DNA from: an uncultured Treponema sp.
GTDB taxonomy: Bacteria > Spirochaetota > Spirochaetia > Treponematales > Treponemataceae
Reading direction: 5' to 3'
Assembly: GCF_945873775.1 (NCBI RefSeq)
Contig: NZ_CAMCEC010000008.1
Span: forward strand, 49,734-113,733
DNA length: 64,000 nt
Positions within the stretch are counted from its first letter, which is position 1, and the number at the start of each line of letters is the position of its first letter. This document shows positions 34,735-44,356 of the stretch, piece after piece. Both the position numbers and the translations under genes were made by a program. The notes beneath the pieces were generated by a model that was not told the DNA's origin, ran no database searches, and worked only from the letters and a program-made list of their open reading frames with translations.

Positions 34735-35567
34735 TGCCTTGCCTTGTTGGAAAATCTCATGTCTGCTGCACACGGATAGAAAACTTAAGTGTAAAAGCTG
34801 GCGGTGAATATATTTTAAAAGATATAAATCTTCATTTGCATTGCGGCGAGCTTACTGCGATTGTTGGAAGAAACGGCGCGGGAAAAACAACTTTTATGAA
34901 GGCGCTGCTTAATACAATTCCTCATTCAGGAAATATAATTTTTGAAGGCGAAAGGTGCGCTGGAAATTGCGGAAAGGATCACACAACTGACCATGACCGT
35001 TTTTGCACTTGCCGAAAAAGAATTCCTTACACTACGACTAAACCTGTGTTTGGCTATGTTCCTCAGACTCTTTCTGTTGAGCCGGGAAGCCCGGTTTGTG
35101 TTGAAGATTTAGTTTTGGCTTGCACTTCTAAAAGACCTGTCTGGATGAAGCATAGACAAAAAGATATTGAAGCCGCTTCTGAAATTCTTTTATGCACAAA
35201 TTCCCATCAGCTTTTAAAACGTAGAGTTTGTGATTTGTCTGGCGGAGAACTTCAGCGTGTCATGCTTGCGCTTGCGATAAATCCTGTGCCGGATATTTTG
35301 CTTTTAGATGAGCCTGTAAGCGGAGTTGACAGAGTGGGGCTGAAATCTTTTTATGAGCTTGTTTCTTCGATACGCCGTGATTTTGACATAACGATTCTTT
35401 TGATAAGCCATGATTTGGATTTGGTTGCGCGCCATGCTGACAGAGTTGTTTTTATAAATAATGCCAGCGCAGTTGTTGGAACTGTAAAAGACGTTTACCA
35501 TCAAAAAGATTTTATGGAAGTTTTCGGGCACATTATGCTTCCTGATGAATATGAAAAATCGGAGTGA
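34734..35567 (+). CDS. ABC transporter ATPase (ZnuC-like) with Cys/His insert
   Basis: A 277-residue ATPase with Walker A GRNGAGKTT (45-53), Q-loop GYVPQ (107-111), signature LSGGELQR, Walker B DILLLDEP and the switch His in LLISHDLD. Between Walker A and the Q-loop there is an insert of about 25 residues (74-98) rich in ligands: C75, C79, H83, H87, C91 and C93; the N-terminus also has Cys at 3, 11 and 12. Normal ZnuC has no such insert. A metal-sensing role is an inference. ATG overlaps the previous stop by one base (TAATG). Confidence 0.82.
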   Translation: MPCLVGKSHVCCTRIENLSVKAGGEYILKDINLHLHCGELTAIVGRNGAGKTTFMKALLNTIPHSGNIIFEGERCAGNCGKDHTTDHDRFCTCRKRIPYTTTKPVFGYVPQTLSVEPGSPVCVEDLVLACTSKRPVWMKHRQKDIEAASEILLCTNSHQLLKRRVCDLSGGELQRVMLALAINPVPDILLLDEPVSGVDRVGLKSFYELVSSIRRDFDITILLISHDLDLVARHADRVVFINNASAVVGTVKDVYHQKDFMEVFGHIMLPDEYEKSE

Positions 35568-35572
35568 AATTT

Positions 35573-36418
35573 ATGCAGCTGATTTATTCTTTTTTGGATT
35601 TTGTTTTTCCTTTTGAATGGCTGTCTCCTGCGTTTATGAAAAATGCTCTGCTTGCCATTGTTATTGCAGGTCCGCTTTTTGGCGCATTGGGAACTTATGT
35701 TGTTTCAAATAGAATGAGTTTTTTTAGCGATGCGATTGGACATTCCGCTTTGACTGGAATTGCGATTGGCGTGATTTTGGGAATTCGTGATGTTACAATT
35801 TCCATGGTTTTATTTTCTATGTTGCTCGGATTTTCTATAATCATGGTGAAGTCAAAAGGAAAATCTTCCAGCGACACGATTATTGGAGTTTTTTCTTCAA
35901 CGTCAGTTGCGCTTGGAATTGTGCTTTTGTCTGCCGGCGGAAATTTTTCAAAGTATCAAAAATATCTTGTTGGCGACATTCTTAGCATTCAGCCAAACGA
36001 AATTCTTTTTTTATTTTTTTGCGCAATTGCACTTCTTGCAGTTTGGATTTTTTTCTACAACAAAATGCTGATTGTTTCCCTTCATTCTTCATTTGCAAAA
36101 AGCCGCGGAATAAAAACAATTTTTATAGAACAAATTTTTGCTTTGCTTACAGCTGTGATTGTTTCTGTGTGCATACGATGGACCGGACTTCTCGTGATTA
36201 ACAGTATGCTTGTGCTTCCGGCTGCTTCGGCTAGATTTGTTAGCAGAACTTCAAGACGCTATCTGATTGTCTCTGAATTGATTTCTCTTGCTGGCGGAAT
36301 TGCAGGACTTTGCTTTTCGTATTATACTGGCTCGGCTAGCGGAGCTTCAATTGTTTTAGTCAACGCCGCATTTTTTTTAGTTTGCTTTATAATTTCATTT
36401 TTGAAGAAGAATAGTTAA
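35573..36418 (+). CDS. ABC-3 family metal permease (ZnuB-like)
   Basis: A 281-residue membrane protein with about eight hydrophobic helices. The motif SNRMSFFSDAIGHSALTGIAIG and RWTGLLVINSMLVLPAASAR are hallmarks of ABC-3 zinc/manganese permeases. ATG 35573 has GGAG 8 bases upstream; the GTG at 35564 overlapping the previous stop is less likely. Last transporter gene of the unit; gph follows one base after the stop. Confidence 0.85.
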   Translation: MQLIYSFLDFVFPFEWLSPAFMKNALLAIVIAGPLFGALGTYVVSNRMSFFSDAIGHSALTGIAIGVILGIRDVTISMVLFSMLLGFSIIMVKSKGKSSSDTIIGVFSSTSVALGIVLLSAGGNFSKYQKYLVGDILSIQPNEILFLFFCAIALLAVWIFFYNKMLIVSLHSSFAKSRGIKTIFIEQIFALLTAVIVSVCIRWTGLLVINSMLVLPAASARFVSRTSRRYLIVSELISLAGGIAGLCFSYYTGSASGASIVLVNAAFFLVCFIISFLKKNS

Positions 36419-36419
36419 A

Positions 36420-37067
36420 ATGACAAAAGCTGTAATTTTTGATTTGGACGGAACTCTCCTTAATACTCTTGATGATTTGGCTGACAGCTGCAATGAAACT
36501 TTGCGCCAGTTGAATTTTCCATTGCGCTCGATAGATGAAGTCCGGCAGTTTGTAGGAAACGGAATCGCAAAACTTATGGAACTTGCAATTCCTTGTGGAA
36601 AAGAAAATCCTGAATATGAAAAATCAGTTTTGCTAATGAAAGAAAACTACGCAAAAAACTGGCAGAACAAAACCCGCCCTTATGATGGAATTTTGGATTT
36701 GATTTCAACTTTGCATAACTTGAAAATAAAAACAGGAATTGTTTCAAATAAGCCGGACGCTCAAGTAAAAGAACTTGCGGAATACTATTTTTCTTCCATA
36801 ATAAAGCGTGAAACTGCGGTCGGAGATATTGAAGGCAGAAATAGAAAACCTGCTCCCGATTCTGTTTTGGAAGTTATGAGAATTCTTGAAGTTGGCAAAG
36901 ATGAAACTGTTTACGTAGGCGATTCTGATGTTGATATAAAGACTGCAAAAAATACAGGGATTCCTTGCATAAGTGTAACTTGGGGATTTAGAGACAGAAA
37001 TTTTCTCTTGAATTCCGGAGCGCAAAAACTTGCTGATAAACCTGAAGAAATCTTAAAATATTTATGA
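36420..37067 (+). CDS. gph: HAD-family phosphatase, phosphoglycolate phosphatase-like
   Basis: A 215-residue HAD hydrolase: FDLDGTLLNT (catalytic Asp pair), IVSNKPD (motif II), RKPAPDS (Lys, motif III) and VYVGDSDVDIKTA (motif IV). A cap domain lies between motifs I and II. Best fit is the Gph/PgmB group; the substrate is not certain. It starts one base after the permease gene and overlaps mutS2 by 4 bases. Confidence 0.78.
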   Translation: MTKAVIFDLDGTLLNTLDDLADSCNETLRQLNFPLRSIDEVRQFVGNGIAKLMELAIPCGKENPEYEKSVLLMKENYAKNWQNKTRPYDGILDLISTLHNLKIKTGIVSNKPDAQVKELAEYYFSSIIKRETAVGDIEGRNRKPAPDSVLEVMRILEVGKDETVYVGDSDVDIKTAKNTGIPCISVTWGFRDRNFLLNSGAQKLADKPEEILKYL

Positions 37068-39643
37068 GTTGCGAAAAAGATATTTTTTTGAAAGGGCAGG
37101 TTGCCCGTGATTTTGATTTTTATAGAATAAGAGAAAAAGTTGCGTCTCTTGCGGCAAGTGAAGAAGGCAAATTTTTTTTGCTTTCAAGGGAAAGTTCTTC
37201 TGATATTGATAAAGTTTCAAAACTGAAATCTTTGGGACGTGAATGGAATAATTATTTAAATTCACGATTTCCTTCCGCATTAAAATCTTGGCCGCCTGTA
37301 AAAGAAATTTTTTCAATATTAAAAGTTGAAGGCGCATCTCTTTCACATGAGCAAATTTTTGCGCTTGGACTTTTTTGCACTTACACGGATGAAACTTGTA
37401 ACTGCATAAAAACTGCTGCGCTTGAACTTGAAATTCCAGAACTTTTAAAAATTACGCAGTCAATGCCTTCCTTGGAAAATGCTAGAAATAAAATTTTTTC
37501 TGTTATCGATATTTCAACTGGCGAAGTAAAAGATTTGCCGGCCATCAGGGAAATCAGAAAAAAAATTGCATCGCTCCACAAGGAAATTGGATATGCATTA
37601 AAAAAATATACTTCTGATTCAACTTTGAATTCAGCATTGCAAAATAATGTTCCGGCGTTAAAAGCTGACCGTGAGCTTCTTGCTGTCCGTTCAGATCACA
37701 GAGGTTCTATAAAAGGAATTGTGCATGAAGTGAGCGCTTCCGGGCAAACTCTTTATATCGAGCCTGAAGAAATTGTGCGGGCAAACAATCAGCTTGTTCA
37801 GGAAGAATTTAATTTGCAATCTGAGCTTAATAAAATTTTTAAAGAGCTTTCAGACAGTTTAAGAGAATATTGTTCTGATTTTGTTTTAAGCCATGATTCA
37901 ATGCTGCTGCTTGATTCAACTTGTGCCGCTGCAAAATATCAATCTGAAATCCATGGAGTTTTTGCAGAAAACTGTGATACTGAAAAACTGCCTCCGCTGA
38001 TTTTAAATGCCCGTCATCCGCTTCTGGCAGAAAAAGCTGTTCCTGTAACAATTAATTTTATGTTTGGAAAAAATGTTATGATTATTACAGGTCCTAACAC
38101 AGGCGGAAAGACTGTAACATTAAAAACAGTCGCGCTTTTTTCATTGATGAATCAGGCTGGTTTTCCTATTCCTGCTGATGAAGACACACGACTTCCTTTT
38201 TTCAATTCTATTTTTGCAGATATTGGAGATGAGCAATCAATAGATGAATCTTTGAGTACTTTTTCTAGCCGCATGAAAAATATTGCGCTTGCTCTGGAGA
38301 ACGCCGATGAAAAAAGTCTCGTGCTGTTAGATGAGCTTGGTACAGGAACTGATCCACTTGAAGGCGGAGCGATTGCGATGGCGGTTCTTGATTCTTTGCT
38401 TGAAAAGAATTCTTTTGTTCTTGTTACAACGCATCACGGAGTTTTAAAAAATTACGGATACACAAATTCAAAGTGCGTTAATGCTTCTGTTGAATTTAAT
38501 GCTGAATCTTTGCGCCCGACTTATAAGCTTCTTGTTGGAATGTCTGGGGAAAGCCATGCGATTGATATAGCTTTAAATTCTGGCTTGCCGAAAAAAATTG
38601 TTGAGCAGGCAAAAAGCTACATTTCAAATCAGCAGGCAGATGTAAGTTCATTGATAAAAGGTTTGACTGAAAAGCACATTGAACTTGAAGAGCTTATAAA
38701 AAGTCAAAAAGAAAAACAGGAAGAACTTTCTTTAAAAGAACTGAAAATCCATTCACGTGAAATAAAGATGCTCCAAAAAGAAATTGAGCTTAATCAGCTT
38801 GAACATTCTCAAAGTTCTGCATTCTTGCAGGAAATGAGAAGCAAGCTTGAAAATTTAGTACGAGTTCTAAGAGAAGGTGAAATTACCCGTGAAAAAACTT
38901 TGAGTGTTAGAAAATTTATTTCTGATGCGACTAAAGAAATTGATGAGCAAGAAAAAAATATAGAAGATAAAAAACTTCTTTTGGAAAAAGAGAATTCTGA
39001 ACTTCAAAATGAAGAAAATAAAATTCTGCAGAATGGAATTAAGCTTTCATCTTTAAAAGAAAAAAAATCATTCTCTTCTAAAAATAAAAAAACAAAAAGC
39101 AGGCTTTCAAATTCTGAAGCATTTAAAAATGCGTCTGTTTTAAAAGTTGAAAATTCCAATGTAAAAAAAATCAAAAAACAAGAGCCGTTAAAAGAAGGCA
39201 CAGAAGTTCTTGTAGGAAATGAAAAACGAAAAGGTGTGCTTGTCAGAAAAGTTAAAAATGAAATTTGGCAAATTCAGTTTGGTTCTATGAAAATGAATTT
39301 TCCGCAGAGCCAGATTATTCCTTTGGAAAATAAAATTGTTGATAGAAGTGTTTCTGTTGTGATTGAACGAGATTCCGAAAATGAAAAAAATAACGAGTCT
39401 CCAAAATTTGAGCTTAGGCTTCTAGGAATGAGAGCTGAAGATGCCATAAAATCTCTTGAGCATCAGCTTGACTTATGTGTGATTAATAACTTTAAAAAAT
39501 TTTCTGTTATACATGGAAAAGGAAATGGAATATTGCAACAGGCTGTAAGTGATTATCTAAATCATTGCTCTTCTGTAAAAGAATTTTATTTTGCAAGACC
39601 GGAAGAGGGCGGCACTGGAAAAACTTATGTGGAGCTTTTTTAA
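37064..39643 (+). CDS. mutS2: MutS2 / RqcU, ribosome-rescue ATPase with Smr domain
   Basis: An 859-residue protein: N-terminal helical domain, MutS-type ATPase (ITGPNTGGKTVTLKT, Walker A, about 342; LVLLDELGTGTDPLEGGAIA, Walker B), a long charged coiled coil (about 525-690) and a C-terminal Smr nuclease domain (LRLLGMRAEDAI and HGKGNGILQQAV). Known: MutS2 splits collided ribosomes and was earlier linked to recombination control. The Smr LDLRG motif is the divergent LRLLGMR. Lys-rich linker from about 650 to 710. Its stop overlaps the convergent argR stop by 4 bases. Confidence 0.93.
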   Translation: MSCEKDIFLKGQVARDFDFYRIREKVASLAASEEGKFFLLSRESSSDIDKVSKLKSLGREWNNYLNSRFPSALKSWPPVKEIFSILKVEGASLSHEQIFALGLFCTYTDETCNCIKTAALELEIPELLKITQSMPSLENARNKIFSVIDISTGEVKDLPAIREIRKKIASLHKEIGYALKKYTSDSTLNSALQNNVPALKADRELLAVRSDHRGSIKGIVHEVSASGQTLYIEPEEIVRANNQLVQEEFNLQSELNKIFKELSDSLREYCSDFVLSHDSMLLLDSTCAAAKYQSEIHGVFAENCDTEKLPPLILNARHPLLAEKAVPVTINFMFGKNVMIITGPNTGGKTVTLKTVALFSLMNQAGFPIPADEDTRLPFFNSIFADIGDEQSIDESLSTFSSRMKNIALALENADEKSLVLLDELGTGTDPLEGGAIAMAVLDSLLEKNSFVLVTTHHGVLKNYGYTNSKCVNASVEFNAESLRPTYKLLVGMSGESHAIDIALNSGLPKKIVEQAKSYISNQQADVSSLIKGLTEKHIELEELIKSQKEKQEELSLKELKIHSREIKMLQKEIELNQLEHSQSSAFLQEMRSKLENLVRVLREGEITREKTLSVRKFISDATKEIDEQEKNIEDKKLLLEKENSELQNEENKILQNGIKLSSLKEKKSFSSKNKKTKSRLSNSEAFKNASVLKVENSNVKKIKKQEPLKEGTEVLVGNEKRKGVLVRKVKNEIWQIQFGSMKMNFPQSQIIPLENKIVDRSVSVVIERDSENEKNNESPKFELRLLGMRAEDAIKSLEHQLDLCVINNFKKFSVIHGKGNGILQQAVSDYLNHCSSVKEFYFARPEEGGTGKTYVELF

Positions 39644-40110
39644 ATTTCAAGTTCTGGAATTTTTTCCTTCAGTTTTTCAAGAAAATTTTTTGCTTGTACA
39701 CCTTCTCTAAGACAAGCAAAGATGCAGTTTTCTCCTGCTATTGTTCCGATTATTTCATTGAGATTCATTGCATCAAGCGCGTTTGCAACACTGTCTCCGT
39801 GTCCGCCAAAAGTTTTTATTACAACTATGTTTCCACTTGTTTCAATGCTTACATATCCGCGCAAAAAATCTCGTATATAAATTTGCTCGCTTTCTTTTTC
39901 AATCTCATCTTCCGGAATTGTATAGACATATCCGTTATGCCCGTCGCTTATTTTTCCAACTTTCATGAGCTTTAAATCTCTGGAAAGTGTTGCCTGCGTA
40001 ACTTCAAATCCTTCATTCTGTAAATGATTTAAAAGCTCATCTTGACTTTCTATTCTGTTGTTTTTTATTAATTTTCGAATTGTCTTTAGTCTCAAAAGTC
40101 TGTCTTTCAA
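39640..40110 (-). CDS. argR: Arginine repressor
   Basis: A 156-residue ArgR, the usual length. TTG 40110 is chosen: GAGG lies about 6 bases upstream, the protein then begins as other ArgR proteins do (KDRLLRLKTIRKLI), and the predicted transcript starts near 40126, after the alternative ATGs at 40131 and 40161. The winged HTH contains VTQATLSRDLK; the C-terminal core has GHGDSVANALDAM and GTIAGENCIF, where arginine contacts lie. It should repress argJBD, argG and itself in the presence of arginine. Confidence 0.92.
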   Translation of the reverse strand: MKDRLLRLKTIRKLIKNNRIESQDELLNHLQNEGFEVTQATLSRDLKLMKVGKISDGHNGYVYTIPEDEIEKESEQIYIRDFLRGYVSIETSGNIVVIKTFGGHGDSVANALDAMNLNEIIGTIAGENCIFACLREGVQAKNFLEKLKEKIPELEI

Positions 40111-40126
40111 AATGCACCTCGGAATA

Positions 40127-40161
40127 TGCATAAGTATGAATAAATATACATTTTGTGTCAA
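40127..40161 (-). promoter_or_regulatory. argR promoter with two overlapping ARG boxes
   Basis: On the minus strand: TTGACA (40156-40161), a 17-base spacer and CATACT (40133-40138). Two exact TNNATWWWWATNNA matches (the first with one G) cover it: TGCATAAGTATGAA (40127-40140) and TGAATAAATATACA (40137-40150), offset by 10 bases, as at argG. Autorepression is inferred. Confidence 0.65.
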
Positions 40162-40170
40162 GGTATTTTT

Positions 40171-42576
40171 TTATAATGTTCCTTCAAATAAAATTTTTTT
40201 TCCGGCGAGAATTTTGAGAGTTTTTCCATTCCATTCAATTGTTCCTTTTTTATCAGAAATTTTTTTGAATGCCTTGTTTTCTTTTAAATCAGCTTCTGAA
40301 ATTTCTGCGGAAATAAATTCTGCATTGAGCACTAATGGAGAATTTGAAAATTTTTTTTCATTAACTAAGAATTCTAAAATTTTTTTTGCGCTGTCTTTTA
40401 AAACTATAGTTACAATTGTTCCGTTTTGGGTTTTCAAATAATACGCAGGCAAATATGAAACATCGTTGAATTGCTCAATCATAATATTGTTTTCTGTGAT
40501 TTTCTTTTCCATTTTTTTAGGAAGCGAAACTTCGTCGAAGTATTCTGCAAAGGAATTTTTTAAATTCGAATTTAAGATGCTGAATATTTCATTGCTATCA
40601 AAATCTTGAATTAGTTTTTCGTAGTTTTCAATCCTAAGATCAATTAGCTCAATGACTCTTCTATAAACAAAATTTCTATATTGAACAAGTTCTTCAAATG
40701 AAGAAAAATTTGTCGCAAGCAAATCTGCTCCGTAAGTTGAAAGCTGCTTTATTTTGGGAAAATTTATTTTATTCAAAAAAGTTATTGTTGTTATAAAATC
40801 CAGCGCAGAATATCCCCATCTAGTGTGCCGTGCAGTTTTTTTCAGTTCTTCAAATTGCTCTAAATCAGAGTTTAAAAGCTCTCTGTATTTTATGTTTTCA
40901 TTTATTTTGCTTTGGATAAGACTTCTTTCTTGTATTGAATAAGTTCGTCCTTGTTCAAGCAGCAGGTTTTCGTTTTTGAAATCTTTTAAAAGCGGCAATG
41001 CGAATTCTGAAATTTTTGGAATTTCTTCAATTCCTTCCCGGTTCATTATAAAAAAGTATTTTGCAGACTTTGATGAAAATGGCTTTTTTAACAGCTTAGG
41101 TCTTTTCGTATTTATGCCGATTTCAAAATATTCTTTTGTGCCTTCGCCTGTAAATGCAAAAAGATTGTGGTTTTTATTTTTAAAAATTTCATCTATTATT
41201 TTTTTGAATTCCCCGGAATAGTTTTCAAGTTCAGATTCGTCAAATTCTGCGGTTATAAAATAATTTCTTGGAGTTCCATCGAATCCTGGATTTTTTCTTT
41301 TTGGATAAGTCCATTTTTCTAAAGGAAAAAGCGTGCATGAAAATGTCTGTTCGCCATCGCTGATTTCAAAAATGCATTTGTCTTCGCTCATCAATGAAAT
41401 GCCTTTTAAACTGCATTTGAAATTTTCTTTTGTTGAATCATTTATTATGAGATTTCCTGTGTATGAAAATTCAGCTTCTTCTCCAAGTTCACTTTTTGAT
41501 GAATCCAGAAAATCGCTTTCTTCTAAAAAAATTTCTTTTTCAACAAATTTCCATTCAGAGGCGAAAATATTTTTTTCATAAAAACCTGTGTTGCCGTTTT
41601 TGTCTGTTCCTGCGACTCTTAAAATTCTAGCTCCGTTTCCTTGGCCGTTTTGCGCAATGCTTATTATTTTTGAAATTCTGCTTTTTCCTTCAGTTTGAAT
41701 TTTTGGCTGTTCAAACCAGTCTTCCGCTGGCAATGCCCATGGTGAATAGTTTGAAAAATAATTCTTTCCCTTTTTCTTTTGCTCAAGTTTATCGTAAGTA
41801 TACTGAAACCACATTGGATCGCAGCCCATTGTGTCAAAGTCTACAAGCCTTGTATACATTGTTCCTTTCGCGCCGATTAAAAAAATTGTGTCTGCGGAAG
41901 CACTTAAACTTTCTGAAATAAATCTGCCATTTTGAGGAACTTGAAGTTGCCGGCTAAAATCAGCAGGAAGACCGCTGTCTGTGAATCTTATGTGCAGTCC
42001 GTCTTCTGTCAAAAAGTAAATTGTTTCAAGTCCCATTGTTCCGTAGTGATGTTCGTTTCCGTAAATATCTGTGTGGTACAAAACGTCTTTTCTGCGGCAG
42101 CCCATTGACCATGCCCGTTTGTTTTTTGTGAATTCATCTTGCTTTAAAAATCCGTTTTCTCCTTTTGGAAATCCAAATGCTCTTTTCCATTTAAAAGGCG
42201 ATTCCGGTGCGCTTCTGTCTAAAAAAACTGTATAAAGAATTCCGTTGTTGTCAAAAACATAAAGGCTGTCTCCATCTGCGGAAATTTCTGTAACTCGCTC
42301 TGGAACTGGAAATTCGTCAAGGTCTGTTGTGTCCATTTTAGAATAGGGCAGCCCGGTTTTTAGAAAAAGTTTCCATTTCTTTTCGCTTGGTTTCTTTGCA
42401 TAAATTCTTCCATCTATAATTGTAAAATCAAAATACTTGCAATAGGATTGTGTCATTGTTCTTAAAAAAATTTCATCAGGAAGAAATCCGCTTGCGTCTT
42501 GTGAATTTATTTTTAAAGCTGAAACAAAAAAAATTGCTGTGAGCAAAAATACTTTTTTTATATTGCAGAAATTCAT
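40171..42576 (-). CDS. Large secreted protein of unknown function
   Basis: An 801-residue protein with a signal peptide (KKVFLLTAIFFVSALKINSQ). Residues about 30-330 contain repeated short units with aromatic residues and turns (for example YFLTEDGLHIRF, IFLIGAKGTMYTRLVDF, SLYVFDNNGILYTVFLD), which suggests a beta-propeller-like fold. The C-terminal part is helical (about 550-720), then beta-rich. I recognise no catalytic motif. It is likely periplasmic or surface-exposed. GGAG lies 12 bases before the ATG, which is long. Monocistronic. Confidence 0.6.
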   Translation of the reverse strand: MNFCNIKKVFLLTAIFFVSALKINSQDASGFLPDEIFLRTMTQSYCKYFDFTIIDGRIYAKKPSEKKWKLFLKTGLPYSKMDTTDLDEFPVPERVTEISADGDSLYVFDNNGILYTVFLDRSAPESPFKWKRAFGFPKGENGFLKQDEFTKNKRAWSMGCRRKDVLYHTDIYGNEHHYGTMGLETIYFLTEDGLHIRFTDSGLPADFSRQLQVPQNGRFISESLSASADTIFLIGAKGTMYTRLVDFDTMGCDPMWFQYTYDKLEQKKKGKNYFSNYSPWALPAEDWFEQPKIQTEGKSRISKIISIAQNGQGNGARILRVAGTDKNGNTGFYEKNIFASEWKFVEKEIFLEESDFLDSSKSELGEEAEFSYTGNLIINDSTKENFKCSLKGISLMSEDKCIFEISDGEQTFSCTLFPLEKWTYPKRKNPGFDGTPRNYFITAEFDESELENYSGEFKKIIDEIFKNKNHNLFAFTGEGTKEYFEIGINTKRPKLLKKPFSSKSAKYFFIMNREGIEEIPKISEFALPLLKDFKNENLLLEQGRTYSIQERSLIQSKINENIKYRELLNSDLEQFEELKKTARHTRWGYSALDFITTITFLNKINFPKIKQLSTYGADLLATNFSSFEELVQYRNFVYRRVIELIDLRIENYEKLIQDFDSNEIFSILNSNLKNSFAEYFDEVSLPKKMEKKITENNIMIEQFNDVSYLPAYYLKTQNGTIVTIVLKDSAKKILEFLVNEKKFSNSPLVLNAEFISAEISEADLKENKAFKKISDKKGTIEWNGKTLKILAGKKILFEGTL

Positions 42577-42697
42577 TTTTAACTAATTCTCCAGAACTGA
42601 CAATTGTTTATTGTGAATTAAGATTTTGCCATTCTAGCATATAATTTTTTTTTTTGGTATACTTGGATTCAAACCATTTTTTTAAGAGGCTATCATC

Positions 42698-44287
42698 ATG
42701 TCAAATATTGCATGGAATAACTTAGACACATTGGAAAGCTTTAAAAAACTTCAGGCTTTAAAAGGCTGTGTTTCAGTTGCAAAAGAGCTTTCAGGGGCAG
42801 AAGCTGCAAAGCGTGTCGCTGAATATTCAATTCAGATGGCAGACGGACTTGTTTACAATTATGCGGCAAAGCAAGTTAACTCCAAGATAATTTCAATTTT
42901 TGAAGAGCTTGTAAAAGAAAGCCAGCTTTTGGAAAAATTTGAAGCTTTGTACAACGGAGATGTAATCAACACTGGCGAAAAACGAATGGTTCTTCATCAG
43001 CTTCTTCGCGGACAGCTCGGAAAAGATGTTGTTGCAGACGGCGTTAATAAGCGTGATTTTTATATAAACGAGCAGAAAAAAATTGCTGCCTTTGCTGAAA
43101 AAGTTCATTCTGGAAAAATTGTAAACGAGAAGGGCGAAAAATTTACTTCTGTTTGTCAGATTGGTATTGGCGGTTCGGACTTGGGACCTCGCGCAATTTA
43201 CCTTGCTCTTGAAAACTGGGCAAAGCAGACTGGAAATTTCAAAATGGATGCGCACTTCATTTCGAATGTTGACCCTGATGACGCGGCGTCTGTTCTTCAG
43301 TCTATAGATCTTTCAAAGACAATTTTTATTCTCGTTTCAAAAAGCGGAACTACACTTGAAACTTTGACAAATGAATCTTTCGTAAAGGATTTCTTGAAAA
43401 ATGCCGGCCTAGATCCAAGCAAGCACATGATTGCTGTAACAAGCGAAACTTCTCCGCTTGCAAAAAGCCCGGATTATCTTGAAGCATTTTTTATGGACGA
43501 TTATATCGGCGGACGCTATTCTTCTTCTTCTGGAGTCGGCGGAGCAATTTTGAGCCTTGCGTTTGGTTCTGAAGTTTTTGATGATTTCTTAAAAGGTGCA
43601 GCAGAAGAAGATAAGCTTGCAACTGAAAAAGATGTAAGAAAAAATGCTGCATTGATGGACGCATTGATTGGAGTTTATGAGCGCAATGTTCAGGAATATC
43701 CTTCAACAGCTGTTCTTCCATATTCTCAGGCGCTTTCAAGATTTCCTGCTCACCTTCAGCAGCTCGACATGGAATCTAACGGAAAAAGCGTAAACCGTTT
43801 TGGCGAAAAAATAAACTATGTAACAGGTCCTGTAATTTTCGGTGAGCCTGGTACAAACGGTCAGCATTCTTTTTATCAGCTGCTTCATCAGGGAACAAAT
43901 ATAATTCCGCTTCAGTTTATCGCATTTAAAGAAAATCAAACTGGAAAAGATGTTGTCATTCAAGATTCCACAAGCCAGACAAAACTTTGCGCAAATGTTG
44001 TAGCTCAGATTGTTGCTTTTGCCTGCGGAAAAAATGACGAGAATCCAAACAAATTCTTTGCCGGAGAACGTCCTTCTAGCTTGATTTACGGAAAGCAGGT
44101 TAGCCCGAAAACTCTTGGCGCGCTTTTGGCTCATTATGAAAACAAAGTTATGTTCCAGGGATTCCTTTGGAATGTAAACAGTTTTGACCAGGAAGGTGTT
44201 CAGCTCGGAAAAACTCTTGCAAAATCAGTTCTTTCAGGAAAAATGGAAGGCGCATTGAAAGCTTATGCAGAGCTTCTCATAAAGTAA
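42698..44287 (+). CDS. pgi: Glucose-6-phosphate isomerase
   Basis: A 529-residue enzyme. QIGIGGSDLGPRAIY and SKSGTTLETLTNE bind the sugar phosphate; the signature GEPGTNGQHSFYQLLHQGT carries the catalytic His, and Glu and Lys lie near FGSEVFDDF and SFDQEGVQLGK. It interconverts glucose-6-phosphate and fructose-6-phosphate, joining the sucrose and galactose genes of this window to glycolysis. AAGAGG precedes ATG 42698. It ends in a strong terminator. Confidence 0.96.
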   Translation: MSNIAWNNLDTLESFKKLQALKGCVSVAKELSGAEAAKRVAEYSIQMADGLVYNYAAKQVNSKIISIFEELVKESQLLEKFEALYNGDVINTGEKRMVLHQLLRGQLGKDVVADGVNKRDFYINEQKKIAAFAEKVHSGKIVNEKGEKFTSVCQIGIGGSDLGPRAIYLALENWAKQTGNFKMDAHFISNVDPDDAASVLQSIDLSKTIFILVSKSGTTLETLTNESFVKDFLKNAGLDPSKHMIAVTSETSPLAKSPDYLEAFFMDDYIGGRYSSSSGVGGAILSLAFGSEVFDDFLKGAAEEDKLATEKDVRKNAALMDALIGVYERNVQEYPSTAVLPYSQALSRFPAHLQQLDMESNGKSVNRFGEKINYVTGPVIFGEPGTNGQHSFYQLLHQGTNIIPLQFIAFKENQTGKDVVIQDSTSQTKLCANVVAQIVAFACGKNDENPNKFFAGERPSSLIYGKQVSPKTLGALLAHYENKVMFQGFLWNVNSFDQEGVQLGKTLAKSVLSGKMEGALKAYAELLIK

Positions 44288-44319
44288 GAGACAGTTTTCA
44301 AAACTTATCTGATTAAAAT

Positions 44320-44356
44320 GCCGGAAAATTTCATTGCGATTCTTCCGGCGTTTTTT
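44320..44356 (+). terminator. Terminator after pgi
   Basis: Stem GCCGGAA (44320-44326) with TTCCGGC (44343-44349), then six T. It covers the 3' end of tatD on the other strand. Confidence 0.8.

Noticed and set aside
39640..40161. Longer ArgR starts at 40161 and 40131
   Set aside because: Both lie upstream of the predicted transcription start near 40126 and inside the ARG boxes; TTG 40110 has the ribosome site.
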